A DNA stretch of 64,000 bases from Paragyromitra xinjiangensis (taxonomy: Eukaryota; Ascomycota; Pezizomycetes; Pezizales; Discinaceae): contig JBCAMK010000001.1 of NCBI GenBank assembly GCA_038503065.1, positions 1,984,001-2,048,000 on the forward strand, read 5' to 3'. The position numbers and the translations under genes are program-made. The first letter of the stretch is position 1; each line of letters opens with the position of its first letter. Under the pieces are notes generated by a model, which was not told where the DNA came from, made no database searches, and saw nothing but the letters and a program-made list of their open reading frames with translations. Positions 1-11,618 of the stretch are shown here, one piece after another.

Positions 1-382
1 GTGGGATAAAAACGATACTCTAATGACTTTGTTGCCTATTTCTGACGAGTTAGCATGATTTGTGGTACTGGCGTATAGCTTTAATGAGCACGGCATCGGC
101 ACTTAGTCGCTATCGCTCCCATCCTCGTCACACCAACTCAGAACCAGATTTGTCAACGCAGGGGCTTTGGCGTCAGTATAAACGAGGTTGCTTTTTGTTG
201 AGCTCGCTACAGTTGAGTTGATGAGGGCTGCGATCGTTCGCAGGAAAATCCTCTAGTGATATAAGTAACTAAATATATTGGGCGAGACTAACCGGTCCGT
301 TTCACCGTAAATCATGGCTAAAATGGCGGGACCGATTGCTCAGACCACGCCCCAAACCGACAGCAGGCAAGGCAGGTGCGGT
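1..382. other. intergenic, no gene seen
   Basis: No reading frame with protein-like composition and no RNA gene is visible in this stretch. It is unremarkable AT-leaning DNA that ends at the first inverted-repeat element. Confidence 0.5.
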
Positions 383-847
383 TATTGTCCATGGTCAAAA
401 GTCTGCGTGTTTTTGAGTTAGCAACCAAATGGAACCCCAAATTGAAAGTCCACCAATTCTGGAGAGAAAAAATCGTAAAAAATGCTAAAAAATACTTCTT
501 AGCTTATCAATCTAAACTCATACCTTCTAAATGTGATTAGCCTTTCCTAGAGCCATAGAAGGCTGTGGGAAGACCTTGGGGAGGCCTACGCACAGACCGC
601 AAGAGCTGGAGCTCGGTTGCAACCATACACACCACCTGAATCTGAACTTTTAACTACATATTCCTCCTATCTGTGCCATCCGAGAAGGGCTTTTAGTAAT
701 TTCAAGAGGGCAACTGGAATCAACAAAGCATGGAGATTTTTTTGCTATTTTTTTCAATTTTTTCCATCTAGAGTTGGTGGACTTTCAATTTAGAGGTTCA
801 TTCGGTTGCTAACTCAAAAACACGCAGACTTTTGATCATGGACAATA
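383..847. mobile_element. MITE-like element 1 (long terminal inverted repeats, TA flanks)
   Basis: About 75 bp at the left end (TATTGTCCATGGTCAAAAG...) recur as an inverted copy at the right end, with only a few mismatches, bounded by TA on both sides. The ~300 bp between has no coding potential. Long inverted repeats, TA flanks and no ORF fit a non-autonomous Tc1/mariner-type miniature element. The outermost ~25 bp match those of the element at 1875-2376, so both belong to one family. The superfamily is inferred from the TA flank only. Confidence 0.75.
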
Positions 848-1293
848 AAGTTGCAAAATAACCCACCCACTGTAGTTGAACGGCCGCAAGCGCATAAGCG
901 CCAGGTACAAACACACAGCTACTTTCCGTGTTAAAATAATACGGGATGTTGATATATCAATTACCAGAATTCGAACGAAACCACCTCGTATAGGTACCGC
1001 TAAAGCGTGCATGTAGCCACCGCTTTGCTAGTAGGCTAGAATACGGGCGGAATATGATCTTTATTTTACGTACGCTTATCGCAGCCGAGCTGTGGGAATG
1101 ACTTACCATTGTGTAATGGGCTTCGTCATAATATTAGCAACAGCATCTCGATTCGATTTGCGGACTTCATTGGTTCTGAGGGGTGTTTAGTTATGTGTAT
1201 CCAAATTTGCCCTCTGATCCTTTCATTGAGGGTCAATGTTTCTCCTTCTCCACCTTCCTCCTCTTCTTATTCTCATACACCTATATATAGCTA

Positions 1294-1477
1294 CAGTCGC
1301 ACCTCGCTATCCCGGGACTCGGTATGTCAAATTCCTTGCTGCTGTACAAAATGCCCTGGCCAAAACATTTTTTCTACTACAAAATAAATTTGCTGTCCCG
1401 GATTCTTTGGGACCGAAACTTGCTATCCTGTATGAGATCTGCTGGGTTCTGGGTGTCCGACATAACGAGGTGCGGCT
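1294..1477. mobile_element. degenerate Fot1/pogo-like MITE
   Basis: The left end CAGTCGCACCTCGCTAT and the right end (inverted as TAGCCGCACCTCGTTAT) form imperfect inverted repeats about 184 bp apart. CAGTC...CCTCG.TAT termini resemble those of Fot1/pogo elements, which insert at TA. There is no coding capacity. The degeneracy suggests an old copy. Confidence 0.45.
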
Positions 1478-1874
1478 AGGTCTATTCCTTCCATACCTCC
1501 AATATCCTAAGGGCTCAGTATTAACTCATTATTCGTAAGTTACGCGTACGGCAAACGAGCTAGTCATGAAATATCTCAACTGCTAGCCTTTAGAATAGAG
1601 ACTCACTCTGTGCCAGTAGCCCTGTAGTGCCTGGTAAGTCCCATCACTGGCCCAAGATCCCCGAATACCTTCATCATACTCACAGACATCCTGTTGTCGG
1701 AGCGAAAATAGCCATCTGGTGATACGTTGATTTTCGAAAAACGCTGGATACGTATACTTGCAATTGACTTCCACATGGCGAATCAAGGCTAGATAGATTT
1801 CAGCCCGACAAAAGTCCGAAGTCACATGAAAACTTACTCTGCTTCTTGAAACTTGTGAGGGTACTTGTTTACTA

Positions 1875-2376
1875 TATTGTTCATGATCAAAAGTCTGCGT
1901 GTTCCTAGCGTGGCAACCGTCGTAGCTATCGCCTTTTTTTGCGAAGAAATAAAACCTTGTCAAAACTCAACCAATATTGCAGGGGAAAAATTGAAAAATA
2001 TAGATATCAACTTCAAGACTCACTGACCGAATGGGAGCTTTTAGCTGAAGAATTGGGGTTGTTTCGGTGGCCTCAATTAAGAAAATCGTCACATACAGGT
2101 AATGACCTGATTCCTAAAAATGCTAAGCCTTGGTTGCAGAGCATGTGTAGCTATATATAGGGCATGAACATGAGAATGACCTCCCACCCTACAGACGGCC
2201 CAATGGTATTTTACGCGTCCAAGATGCTTGATTGATGCCTAAGAGTGTCTTTTGTTAATCCTATTTTTTTCTATTTTTTTCCTGCAATATTAGTTGAGTT
2301 TAATTTGAACAAGGTTTTATTTCTTCACAAAAAAAGGCGATAGCTACGACGGTTGCCACGCTGATCATGAACAATA
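1875..2376. mobile_element. MITE-like element 2 (same family as element 1)
   Basis: The left ~110 bp, starting TATTGTTCATGATCAAAAG, recur inverted at the right end before ACAATA, with TA at both boundaries. The right arm lacks about 10 bp of the terminal block (AGACTTTTGA), so the two arms are no longer equal. The terminal sequence is shared with the element at 383-847, but the sub-terminal arms differ. No transposase is encoded. Confidence 0.75.
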
Positions 2377-2494
2377 TTATGATTAAAGGCCAATAGAGTA
2401 GGGTTATTGGTCTTGGCAAAACTGCGCAACTAGACCGCCTGCCGTGAGGTAAAAACTCACGATTAAGGTTATCTTTATCATGCCATAAGCATAA

Positions 2495-2567
2495 GCCTCG
2501 CTAGCTCAATCGGTAGAGCGTGAGACTCTTAATCTCAAGGTTGCGGGTTCGACCCCCGCGTGGGGCT
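2495..2567 (+). tRNA. tRNA-Lys (anticodon CTT)
   Basis: A full cloverleaf can be folded by eye. The acceptor arm GCCTCGC pairs with GTGGGGC (two G-U pairs). The D-arm is GCTC...GAGC. The anticodon stem TGAGA/TCTCA encloses loop CTCTTAA with anticodon CTT. The T-arm is GCGGG-TTCGACC-CCCGC. There is no intron. It decodes AAG and is transcribed by RNA polymerase III; the D-arm and GGTTCGACC T-arm form the internal A and B boxes. It lies between two MITEs. Confidence 0.95.
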
Positions 2568-2581
2568 TTTGCTTTTTTTTT
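2567..2581 (+). terminator. Pol III terminator of tRNA-Lys
   Basis: A TTTT run directly after the acceptor arm is followed two bases later by a run of nine T, the usual RNA polymerase III stop signal. Confidence 0.8.
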
Positions 2582-2775
2582 ACCTATTCTGAGCCTAGAA
2601 TTAATCATCCCATGATTGAAGAATTTTAAGGCAAGTACATGCAGTTGAATCATCCGGGTTGTGATTGCCAAAGTTGCTTCCCACGTAACAGATGCCAAGG
2701 GTTTTTTATGTGAGATCGCCCGTTGGGTGACTCATAATGAAAGCAGAAAGGTCTATAAATATTCTCCTTACTATA

Positions 2776-2863
2776 CAGTAGACTCTCGATATAAGCATAC
2801 GCTCAGGACCAGAAAACTTCTGCTTATATCAAGGATGCTTATAATTATATCGAGAGTCTACTG
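2776..2863. mobile_element. 88-bp palindromic pogo-like MITE
   Basis: CAGTAGACTCTCGATATAA at the left and its inverted counterpart ending CGAGAGTCTACTG at the right enclose about 50 bp. TA dinucleotides flank both ends. The CAGT...CTCG.TAT terminus resembles pogo/Fot1 elements. The whole unit could fold as one hairpin. Confidence 0.75.
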
Positions 2864-4498
2864 TATCTTAAACCAGCTAAAACTCTCCCCACAAAAGTTC
2901 CAGTGACAAGATTTGCGAGTACACATGTACACCTATTATTATTAGCCAATAGTATCTGCTACCCCACGTTGGTTGGAGAAATTAGGATCAACTATGATCT
3001 CTCACCATTTTCAAGCCTCGAGACTAGAACTAAACGCATGTAGATCGTGGAGACTAGAGTATGTATATGTGTGTTGGCCTAAATCAATATAGGGAGGAGC
3101 GTCCGTTCATGCTATAACCTTTTTTGCATGCAATATTCTTGTACGTAATAACAATAAAACTATGATGGTAGTTATAGTGAGAGTATGGGATCGCCTATGA
3201 AAGCTGGCATAGTAACAGTTGAAATTGATACGTATCCGAGAACGGACCGATAATTGATCATCATGACAGAGAGACTGTGTTATCCGCAACGCCACTAATC
3301 GTTGTAACACTATAAATAACGAGGATCAAACAGCGGGTAAAAATATCGCTTCGGATCTCAAAAGCAAAGAAGGGTGCTTTCGTTATCTTTTCCAGTATAA
3401 CTCCTACTAAAAAGCGAGCCCCAACCTCAAAAACCCTCCATCCTTGGACAGCGAAATAGAAGACTAAAGAGTTCTGCTGGGAACCACCATATGGGCCTAG
3501 ATACATTTACCCATAACTGTTGGGATGGGGTTGGGGCTCCTCCTGGTCATGTAAACATGGTCCAAAGCTTGAGGGCCCCTGGAGGAAATTCAAGCTAAGC
3601 TAGGCAGCTGGTATTACTGTTGATTAAGTACTCGCCCTCCACTATATGGATCAGGGAGAGTGTAGCTCTGCAGAGTGGCTTTGGAGATACCGCGGGGCCC
3701 ACGCACCATGCCACGTGACCAGCGGGCGCCTTAGTGTACCTCTAGAGTAGAGATAGCTCTAGTATCTTAACGTCAACTCTCTTTACTCGACTTGATATGA
3801 CAGTGTGATGCCAGATCCGACGATCTCCGGCTAGGGCCAGAGGTTCTATATTAGAGGCGATATTTGAAGCTTAAACAAAGGATAGATGGGGTTTGTGTTC
3901 CCTTTGCCCGGATTATTCAATTAAGGTTCGAATGCGTATCTATAGCTACCTGGCTGACTAATATTGATTAACTGAGGATAAAAGCCTCAGAAAGTGGTGG
4001 CTGTTTGGTTGGGTTTTGGTTTGTAAATTGTATTGGGGCATTTTAGACACATTGAATGGTTTCTAGTGCCATCGAGGTTTAGGTGATCTTGATCAGACAT
4101 CTTGTGTGGGTATACATATAGTTATGGATATCGAGCGCTAGCTATATATAGGCTACTAAAGTTTCCCCAGAATATCATATACGTTGTGGGAATAACACCA
4201 AGTCTTGGGTCGCTGAAACTCACCTGGGCGGTTTCCAGAAGACTTGCTGCAGCTGATGTGTTAGCTCACCTAGCGCTACGAACAGGCTGTTTGGTCGACG
4301 TCATAGATCCACAAAACACCAGGAGGCGAGGCAATCGATTTCCTACTAATTTCTAGGAACAAAGATGGCTATGGGAGACATGTAAGAACAACCGAGTGCA
4401 GAAACGCGAGAAAGGCCAAAAGAGAATAAGTAACATCAATTGCCATGACCCCCGGGACTGACCCGCATCCACGTCTAGCCCATGAACATTGGGAATAA
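2864..4498. other. intergenic, no gene seen
   Basis: Short open frames here have no recognisable domains, no splice context and biased composition. I see no RNA gene. The region lies downstream of the vWA gene, whose stop is at 4499. Confidence 0.5.
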
Positions 4499-5939
4499 TT
4501 ATTCAGAGTCCTCTTCATCTTCATCATCATCAACTGGCTCATCCTCCTCATCGCTTTCATCGGTAACTCTTTCCTCGAGCACGCCCTTTTGTTCGTTGTC
4601 GAGCTCTTCGTCTGCACTATCCCACTATAAAGGTGTCAGAAACCGAACGAAGTATATATAATCCATATTAAGTACGCAGGCGAACTTACGTAGTCTGTTA
4701 TCGCTCCAAGTAAAAGTTTTGACATCTAAGTACCAGTGAATTGGTAAGTACTGCTCCTAACGAAACCAGGCGAGTGAAGGGAAATATACCAAAATCCACT
4801 TCTTATCCGGCTTTTCTTTGATATCCTCAAGACGGTTTGTCACTATCAAAACTATTAGTACGCGGATATTCAGTAGGATATAATCTCGACCTACCTGGCA
4901 GGCAATCAACATACATCCCCACCTCCCTGTCGTCATCGAGTTTTTGTAGGAGATCCAGTGCGCCTTGATCATCTCCAACACGGGAGAATTGAAACGCAAC
5001 GGCTAGAAAAATATTGAAACAGGGTAAGTAGCTATAGGATCTCTGCAGAATTATAATCTATGAGAAGGAGAGAAAAGTTAATACGCACAATGAGGCCCTT
5101 TTGCGACAGTATTCTCCTTGCTTAATTCAACGATGCAGTTTTTGATCACTGATTCTAAAAGACTTGTGCTCTCTCCCTCGGCCTAACGTAATTTAAAGAT
5201 TCAGCCAATGGTTGCAATAGAAAAAAAACGCAAAGTACGTATATGGAACTGCTAGAACTTACCGCTCCGTCCGTGATGACCATGACCAGCAGGGGTTTCT
5301 TCATGTTCACATTCAATACGAATTTGTCCAAGATCTTTTTCTTCAGCTCTGTACCAATCCTAGTTACACCCCCGTAGTCATGCCCTTTAATAACTGTCTT
5401 CACTGTTTGTGCTGTGACATTCTTTTTGCCCTTAGAGGCGTTAAGGAATCGGACAGTCATTATTCCTTGATCTCTGGCAAGGTTGTAAATTTCGGCGATA
5501 GAATTGAGGATTTTCTGAAGTGTTTTTATACGGGCACCCTTCTGATCGTATACCATGGAGTCGGAGTCATCTATTTCCGATCTATTAAATTCGAACCCAA
5601 CAATAACAGCGAAGGAGGGATTATACCAATCAATATCGCAAGATCGTAAAGCGGTAGAATCGCGAATTGACTAGCCATCTCCCAAGAACATCCCTTGTTT
5701 TCGCGCAGATCATTGACCAATCTTGCAGCCCTATCACTGAGTTCGGCAGTCACTTCTGGGTAAAACTTCTCTAGTCCCCTCCTCTTAATAGCAGCTTCAA
5801 GTCGCTTTTTGCACTCTTCGCTAGTAGTCGGAGCACGATCGCGAGTGGCTTCTTCGGTTTTTTTGGGCTCTATCTTAAGGTCCTCAACCTTCTCCGCAAG
5901 AGCTTCCGTACCATAGTTATCAACCGCCGTGTCGGACAT
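4499..5939 (-). CDS. von Willebrand factor A domain protein
   Basis: Seven exons by eye: 5627-5939, 5263-5570, 5089-5182, 4895-5002, 4790-4842, 4690-4725, 4499-4624 (1038 nt, 345 aa). All junctions are GT-AG and the frame is preserved throughout. A charged N-terminal helical region of about 95 residues is followed by a vWA domain. It begins ILIDDSDSM, giving the MIDAS DxSxS motif, formed exactly across the first splice junction. The conserved threonine region (GGVTRIGTEL) and ITDGA strand follow. The C-terminus is acidic (EDEPVDDDEDEEDSE). Small cytoplasmic vWA proteins of this layout are common in fungi and are thought to bind partners through a metal ion. No specific partner is evident. A lone gene; no operon-like context. 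Confidence 0.88.
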
Positions 5940-8730
5940 TTTCTATGTATGAGTTTGTAAAATATTGGCGGTAGACTCGCTATTGTTTGAAGGTAGGCTC
6001 GACCGAATTCTAGCCGCGGGCACTGGCAGGATTGATAGTCACTTAAGTAGTTTTGCGCAGTTAGCGTATTAAGTGGATGTAGTTACACGAATGCGCAGGA
6101 ATTTAGTCTCGGCCTGTTGCTAAGTTGATATCGATCGATCGAAAGCATTGCAATACTGACTCTGCAAGCAGTACAGTGACACAACTATCTTCATCGACAG
6201 CCTGACTGTAGACACACGATAATGCGTGTTCTGGCCCCATTCGACTGGATTACCTTAAGCTTCGTCCTAAATTAACGATTCCAACGATGTGATGCAGAAA
6301 CTTGAATATTTCGTCATCACTTAGTTCCACATAGCTACACAACAAAGACTAAATCTAATTCCGAGACTTTCTATTGGATTCGGGCGTGGTTAGTGATAGA
6401 TTTGTATCTATCTAAACGAAGATGCGTACAGAAGCATTACATCTACGCGAAATAGTTTAGTAAGAACAAATGTCTATCCAGTAATGTCGATTAAAGGCAG
6501 AGTAACCCCGCTATCAACCCCACCATCGGTTTCAATTTGTTCCAGCCAATTAGCGGACGCAAATCTCTTAAACCATTCCAAGTGGTTGGCACCCCGCGCG
6601 AGTGTGCCCAAAGTCAGCTGAAGTGATATCTAAGGAGATATCGTTTTTTTCATTCGCGAAACGCTCTAAATAGAGAATTCACAGTAATCAGGATATATAC
6701 AGGTACCTATGAATGGAATGCCTCACGGGATTAAAAAAACCAGGTTTTTGCATCGCCTCCGTTTCCCTCGTAGCGTCCGGCATTCGAGCTATATAGTTCT
6801 TTGGATCTTCAAAGGCGTTAGTTATATATGGTAGGCTAGATAGTACACCGTTTTAGTAAATATATACGTCCACCTGATCATCTCTAGTTCAAGAAATTGA
6901 GGCAGAACTTGGAGGCTAAAAGTCTAGTACCACTAAAGGTTATCAGTGATACATGTATATATGCATACTGTACGTACATGCACTTACAATATCAGAAAAT
7001 TACTGGAGACTTGCCTTACCTCTGTCTGCATCCCGCAGGCTAGTGGCAGAAATTAAGCGAACCTAACATCCCGCTTTTAAGCAACCCCAACCATTTTTTC
7101 GGAATCTGTCCAGTTGGGGGCTCGGGTCAATAAACTGATCTACGGCCGCGGTGTAGTAAACGGCAACTTAGATAAGGTGAGCTGGAAGAAATATACGATG
7201 CCTCAGTTGCCAAATTTTGGTGCGCATTCCAGGCTCAGAGCTTGGGTGTTTGTAATATGGTAATTTTTGCTCTACTTATTTTGGGGATAATGGAATCGAT
7301 CTCTATACACGTACACAAAATTCCTGCACAAATTAACCAAACTAGATACAGCTACCTAAGCTTCAACTAACCATTATGAAACTCAGTGGAACCACCACAC
7401 CGCCAATAAACTTTTCGGTCATGCTAAATATCCCCCATATATCATCACCACAGTGGTGGATCGGTATTCGCATTTTTGGCTGTGGGCCCCATGAGAAGCT
7501 AATCGAATTTGCTGCCAACCAACACTGCAGGTTTGTGAAGCTTTCAGGATTCTGGCGTGTTCCGCTTTTTCACAACTTCTAGCGTGTGAAAATCGCTGAC
7601 AGGGATGTTAAAACTTTCGACTTTGCGATATCTATGCTCGTATCATCTATTGGAATACTGATACCTCTAGTGCCATGCCTTTTACCCCTCCCCCGCATTA
7701 TACTGTACTCTTCTTCAGCTATTGTGGTTCGAACCCACTTCCAGACGTCAATTCTATGTACGTGAAAAGGCGTGCAGCTTAGATTCGAACGACACGTCAC
7801 TTATGCCCCGCGGACAATCGTTAGGGATTTATTGTGCCCCGCAGTATGCCCCGCAACTCTTGATACCCTACGTACGTCGCCTTGGCGAGAAACCGAAAAG
7901 ATAACTGTATTCAAACCCCATCATGATCATGATCATCGAAAAACTCAACACAAAAATCAGAGGAGGTTGAGCCTCGCAATAGTCACCTTCTGCGGAAAGA
8001 ACCCCATGCTAGGCTCTTTCAGGCATAGTCTACATATATCTTATGATACGAGCTGGTAGCCCCAAAACCAAACTATAAAGTAATGTACAGTGAAGCAGAA
8101 ACATAGTATTGAAACTAATTGCTTTAATTTGAGAACTCGCTTTAACATAAAATCTGCTGCTCGTCCGACATCGTACCAGGTAAGCCGCGGCCGAGGTCTC
8201 ATGACAAGAACGAAATGCAGATGCGGTTGCTAAAATTAAAAGTTCTAAGATCTTCCTAGAATCCTATCCCGCAATGGTTTTTATTTTCCCAAAGTTTCAC
8301 GATCGCCCTCACAAAATTACCGCACATGCCGTCAATCAGCCATGATGCAAATCCACATCGTGGTGCCAGTTGGTAACCCCACGCCCAGCCCCTCACGCGC
8401 AGCTTGCCGCGTAACAGACAGGTAGCCAGTAGGGGATAGTTAATTCCGAAACATCCACCTACCCGCCCCACCAAGTCACTTCTTATTTCAACTTACTTAG
8501 GACGCTTAAAAAAGAGTAGTGTATGAGTTGATCATGACTGTAGCCAATGACAACCGTATTAAGAAAGCCAGCAAACTAATGCAAAATAGAGTAACACATA
8601 CTTTAACAGGAACTTAATAGTTATACCCAAGGATAAAAGAAATGATTCAGCTCGCTGACGCCATCCACTATGAAGAAGGCCGACTGAAGAAGGCCGACTG
8701 AAGATGGCCAAGTCCAAAGACCAAGTGAAT
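5940..8730. other. intergenic, no gene seen
   Basis: About 2.8 kb lies between the start of the vWA gene and the stop of the mannose-6-phosphate isomerase gene. It holds AT-rich and simple-sequence tracts. No frame has convincing splice structure or domains and no tRNA folds. Confidence 0.5.
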
Positions 8731-10240
8731 TCAAGCCTCCACAAAAGCACCCCAAACCTCTGATTTTCCACCCACAGCCTTCACCTTAAATCCCATAGCC
8801 GGTTTAACAAATACTACTTGCCCAGCCTTCAAGTATTCCCTCGCATGATCCACCCTAGTGCTCTCCAAACAAACCTCACCACCAATGACAATGAAAATAG
8901 ACGGTCCAGCAATTCCTCCAGCAATAACCTCCTCCTCTCCATCTTTCTCAAATTTCATGTTTAGGAGGTCGAATTCGGGCATGGGGGCTTCGTAAAGCTC
9001 GGTTTTTCCAGTAGTTGACCTATCCCACATGTGATACTTAAGGTGGAGGTTTTCGGAGGGGCCTGCTTCGTAACGGAGCATGTTGGTGAGAATCCTAGGA
9101 TCATCGTTCTCGCCGAAACCACAGGCAATCTATACCCGTTAGCCATGTCAATCTGGAACAGGGATTCATTGAAGTGGCTAAAAAGCATACCATATTGTCA
9201 GACCATGCCATACACTCAATAACATCCCCTTCTAAGTATGCATGAATACAATCCGCTGGAATCGCAATTCCTTCTCTCCTCCTCAGCCTCACGAAATTCG
9301 TGAAAAATACTGCTGCAAACATCCCCACATCTTCTGGATATGCAAATAGTATCTTCTTTACGATGGGCCCTAGATTTTGCTCCTTTCCCAACGTTCCCAA
9401 TGCTTTCTCGCCTTGTAGGTGAAGCCTTGCCAATAATGCCTCACAAAGTCTAGCAATATCATCGTGAGGACGCTTAAACAAGCTCCAGAACAGTGTCTTC
9501 AGCAGCTTTTTCATCTTCTCTCCTTGCCCTTTATCGACTACCGATGATTCATCTACCAGGTTTAAACCTTTCACCTGATCCTCCTGATCCTCCTCAAAAT
9601 TTAGAAATTCCTCGACTGCATTCTCATTCCCTACTGCTTCTCGAAATTCCGGGACCTCCTCAAGAAAGAGTTTTATCTCCCTAGCTGGCCTAAACCCAAC
9701 AAAGCCCTCGAAGAGGTCAGAAACAGTGACAGAGACCTCGGGCTTATGATTTGGGTCGACGAATCGCTCGTTTTTGCCTTTTTCACGTTTATCTTGCTCC
9801 ATGAGCTGCTTTGCAAGGCTTTTGTCAGGGTGAGCTTGGAGTGGTAGTGCTTTGCGAAAGGAGAGGATCTTAAAAAGGAATGGGAGATGTGGGTCTTTGC
9901 CGAATTTCTCATAAACTGCCGAAGTGAGATATTCTTCTGGATTGGCGGCGATCAGATCGGCGAGAGGCTTATTACCTTTGACGGTACGGGAAGGGCCGTT
10001 GGGATGATCTCCCATCCAGATCTAGGAGAAAGTCAAAACTTGACCGTTGTGATCTCTCGATTTCCATAATCAACGTTAAATGTGAATGCTTACTTCCCCA
10101 TACGGTTGGTTTTCATCGATCTTAAAATTATTTTCTGGTGTCGCTGCTGCGAATCTCGCTGCGAGCGAATCTGAACCCTTCTTGCCATAGGGGTATGGCA
10201 ATATGGAGACGGTCAGGCGGATAAAACTAGAGTCAGTCAT
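8731..10240 (-). CDS. PMI1/manA-like: mannose-6-phosphate isomerase, type I
   Basis: Interconverts mannose-6-phosphate and fructose-6-phosphate, feeding GDP-mannose synthesis for cell-wall mannan and glycosylation; a zinc enzyme of the cytosol. Three exons: 10094-10240, 9191-10021, 8731-9129 (458 aa), with introns of 72 and 61 nt and phase 0 at both joints. Type I hallmarks in order: YPYGKKGSDSLAAR near residue 20, EIWMGDHPNGPS across the first junction, zinc-site QAHPDK and HKPEVSV, FVGFRP, then IPADCIHAYLEGDVIECMA (usual IGANEPHAYL...), and a C-terminal cupin half. Length fits fungal family members (about 420-460 aa). A slightly enlarged acidic stretch (EEDQEDQ) interrupts the helical domain. 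The start ATG is the first in frame and leads directly into the conserved N-terminus. Confidence 0.95.
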
Positions 10241-11618
10241 ATTTCCTTACTTGCCTCAAGCCCCAAATGTTGGTTGTTTCCGTATATGGAGATTGTAGGC
10301 TCCAAAGGTTTCGAGGACGCCCCAAGCTTATATATTTCTTAAACTTCAAAAGATTTAACTCATGAACAATTTCACACGGCTTGACGTCAATAGCTCCTGG
10401 GAGGTTCCTTATCACGTTTCGAGATGACGTTCCGTACGCGTAAGGCTATAGCTATTGATGTTGTCACTATGACGAGTGCCCAGCCATGATAGGATTATTA
10501 TTGTTCCGAGATGAGCATGTATCCAGAGTAACCTTTAGTTCTTTAACGTTAACCATACAGCAATCAACCCCAGGCGCCCGGCCCGACGCATCAGTTAAGC
10601 GATACTAAAACCACTACCCTTTCGCGTTTTCTCTTCAGGCCTATTTCCAAACACGACCTTCCGCCGGAGCATCCCCGCTGTAGCGTACCTATAGCTTAGC
10701 CGTATACAGGCCGTTTGTGTGTGCTACCAGCTTCAACCAATCCCCTGTTTCCCTGGATACTCCAGCGCTACGGCGGCGCCGCGGCCGGCCTACAGTAATT
10801 ATCCCACCATAATTCTCGAAGCTAAGATCTGAAATCACCCCTAATTTTCTTCTTAGAATCATAAAACTAAGAACCCCCTAGTAAGCAGGGCACAAAATAC
10901 AGCCACGGTCAGTTTCTATGAGCCACCAAATCACTAGTTAAGCTCGTCTCGATGTATGATCGTTTCGATATAGGGCGATTTGAAGAGCTATCGTCAAGAA
11001 ATCCTAGTTATACACTTTTGTCCCATAACTCAATTGCAAGCTCACACGATTCCGGCTCGATAGTTTAGTACGTTACCTTAAGTCTTGGACTCGGTGCCTT
11101 GTTCCGCAGCATGGTAGATTTTGGAGCCCTCATTCTTCCTAGTTCATTCAATCCTTGATTATATACACGTGTATACCGAGTAATTACTAATTGCGCTTGG
11201 TTTAGGCGACATGAGTTACAGATCACAAACCAAGATATTTCGTCTATAGTTCTTTGGATGAATCGAATTCGATCCCCCCAAGTTCCATTCTAGGCTTTAA
11301 TTTATGATAGCTTTCCTCCGTTCCATGTTGATATTTCCCCTGTGTATAATAGAAGGCAACACAGCAATACTTTGTCAATTATAATATATCGTTTGCAGAA
11401 GTTTAAGTAATATCAGGCAGGTGTAGATATTTAGTTATTTGACTTGAGTACACTTAATCAACCATTTATGTAAGTGTTCGTAAGATATAAAAAATATGTC
11501 GTGGCTTAAAAAGTGAAAGAAAAAAGGAAATCATGGCTCGTATGCCATTGCTTGAAATGATTATTTATACTCTAGGGCCCACCGTTAATATATCTCATCG
11601 TTTTACATCTAATCATTC
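10241..11618. other. intergenic, no gene seen
   Basis: Spacer between the isomerase start and the 3' end of the multicopper oxidase gene. It includes the likely promoter of the isomerase gene, but no clear element can be singled out. A GC-rich patch near 10,770-10,790 is unexplained. Confidence 0.5.

Noticed and set aside
1236..1538. 100-codon plus-strand frame near the first MITEs
   Set aside because: Overlaps a degenerate inverted-repeat element and another open frame; no domain seen.
2501..2698. Minus-strand frame of 65 codons ending in GGRTRNLEIKSLTLYRLS-like sequence
   Set aside because: It is the antisense translation of the tRNA-Lys gene, a common false protein.
7720..7800. GTGGTTCGAACCCAC-like T-arm suggesting a tRNA
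   Set aside because: No anticodon or acceptor arm folds around it on either strand; at most a relic or chance.
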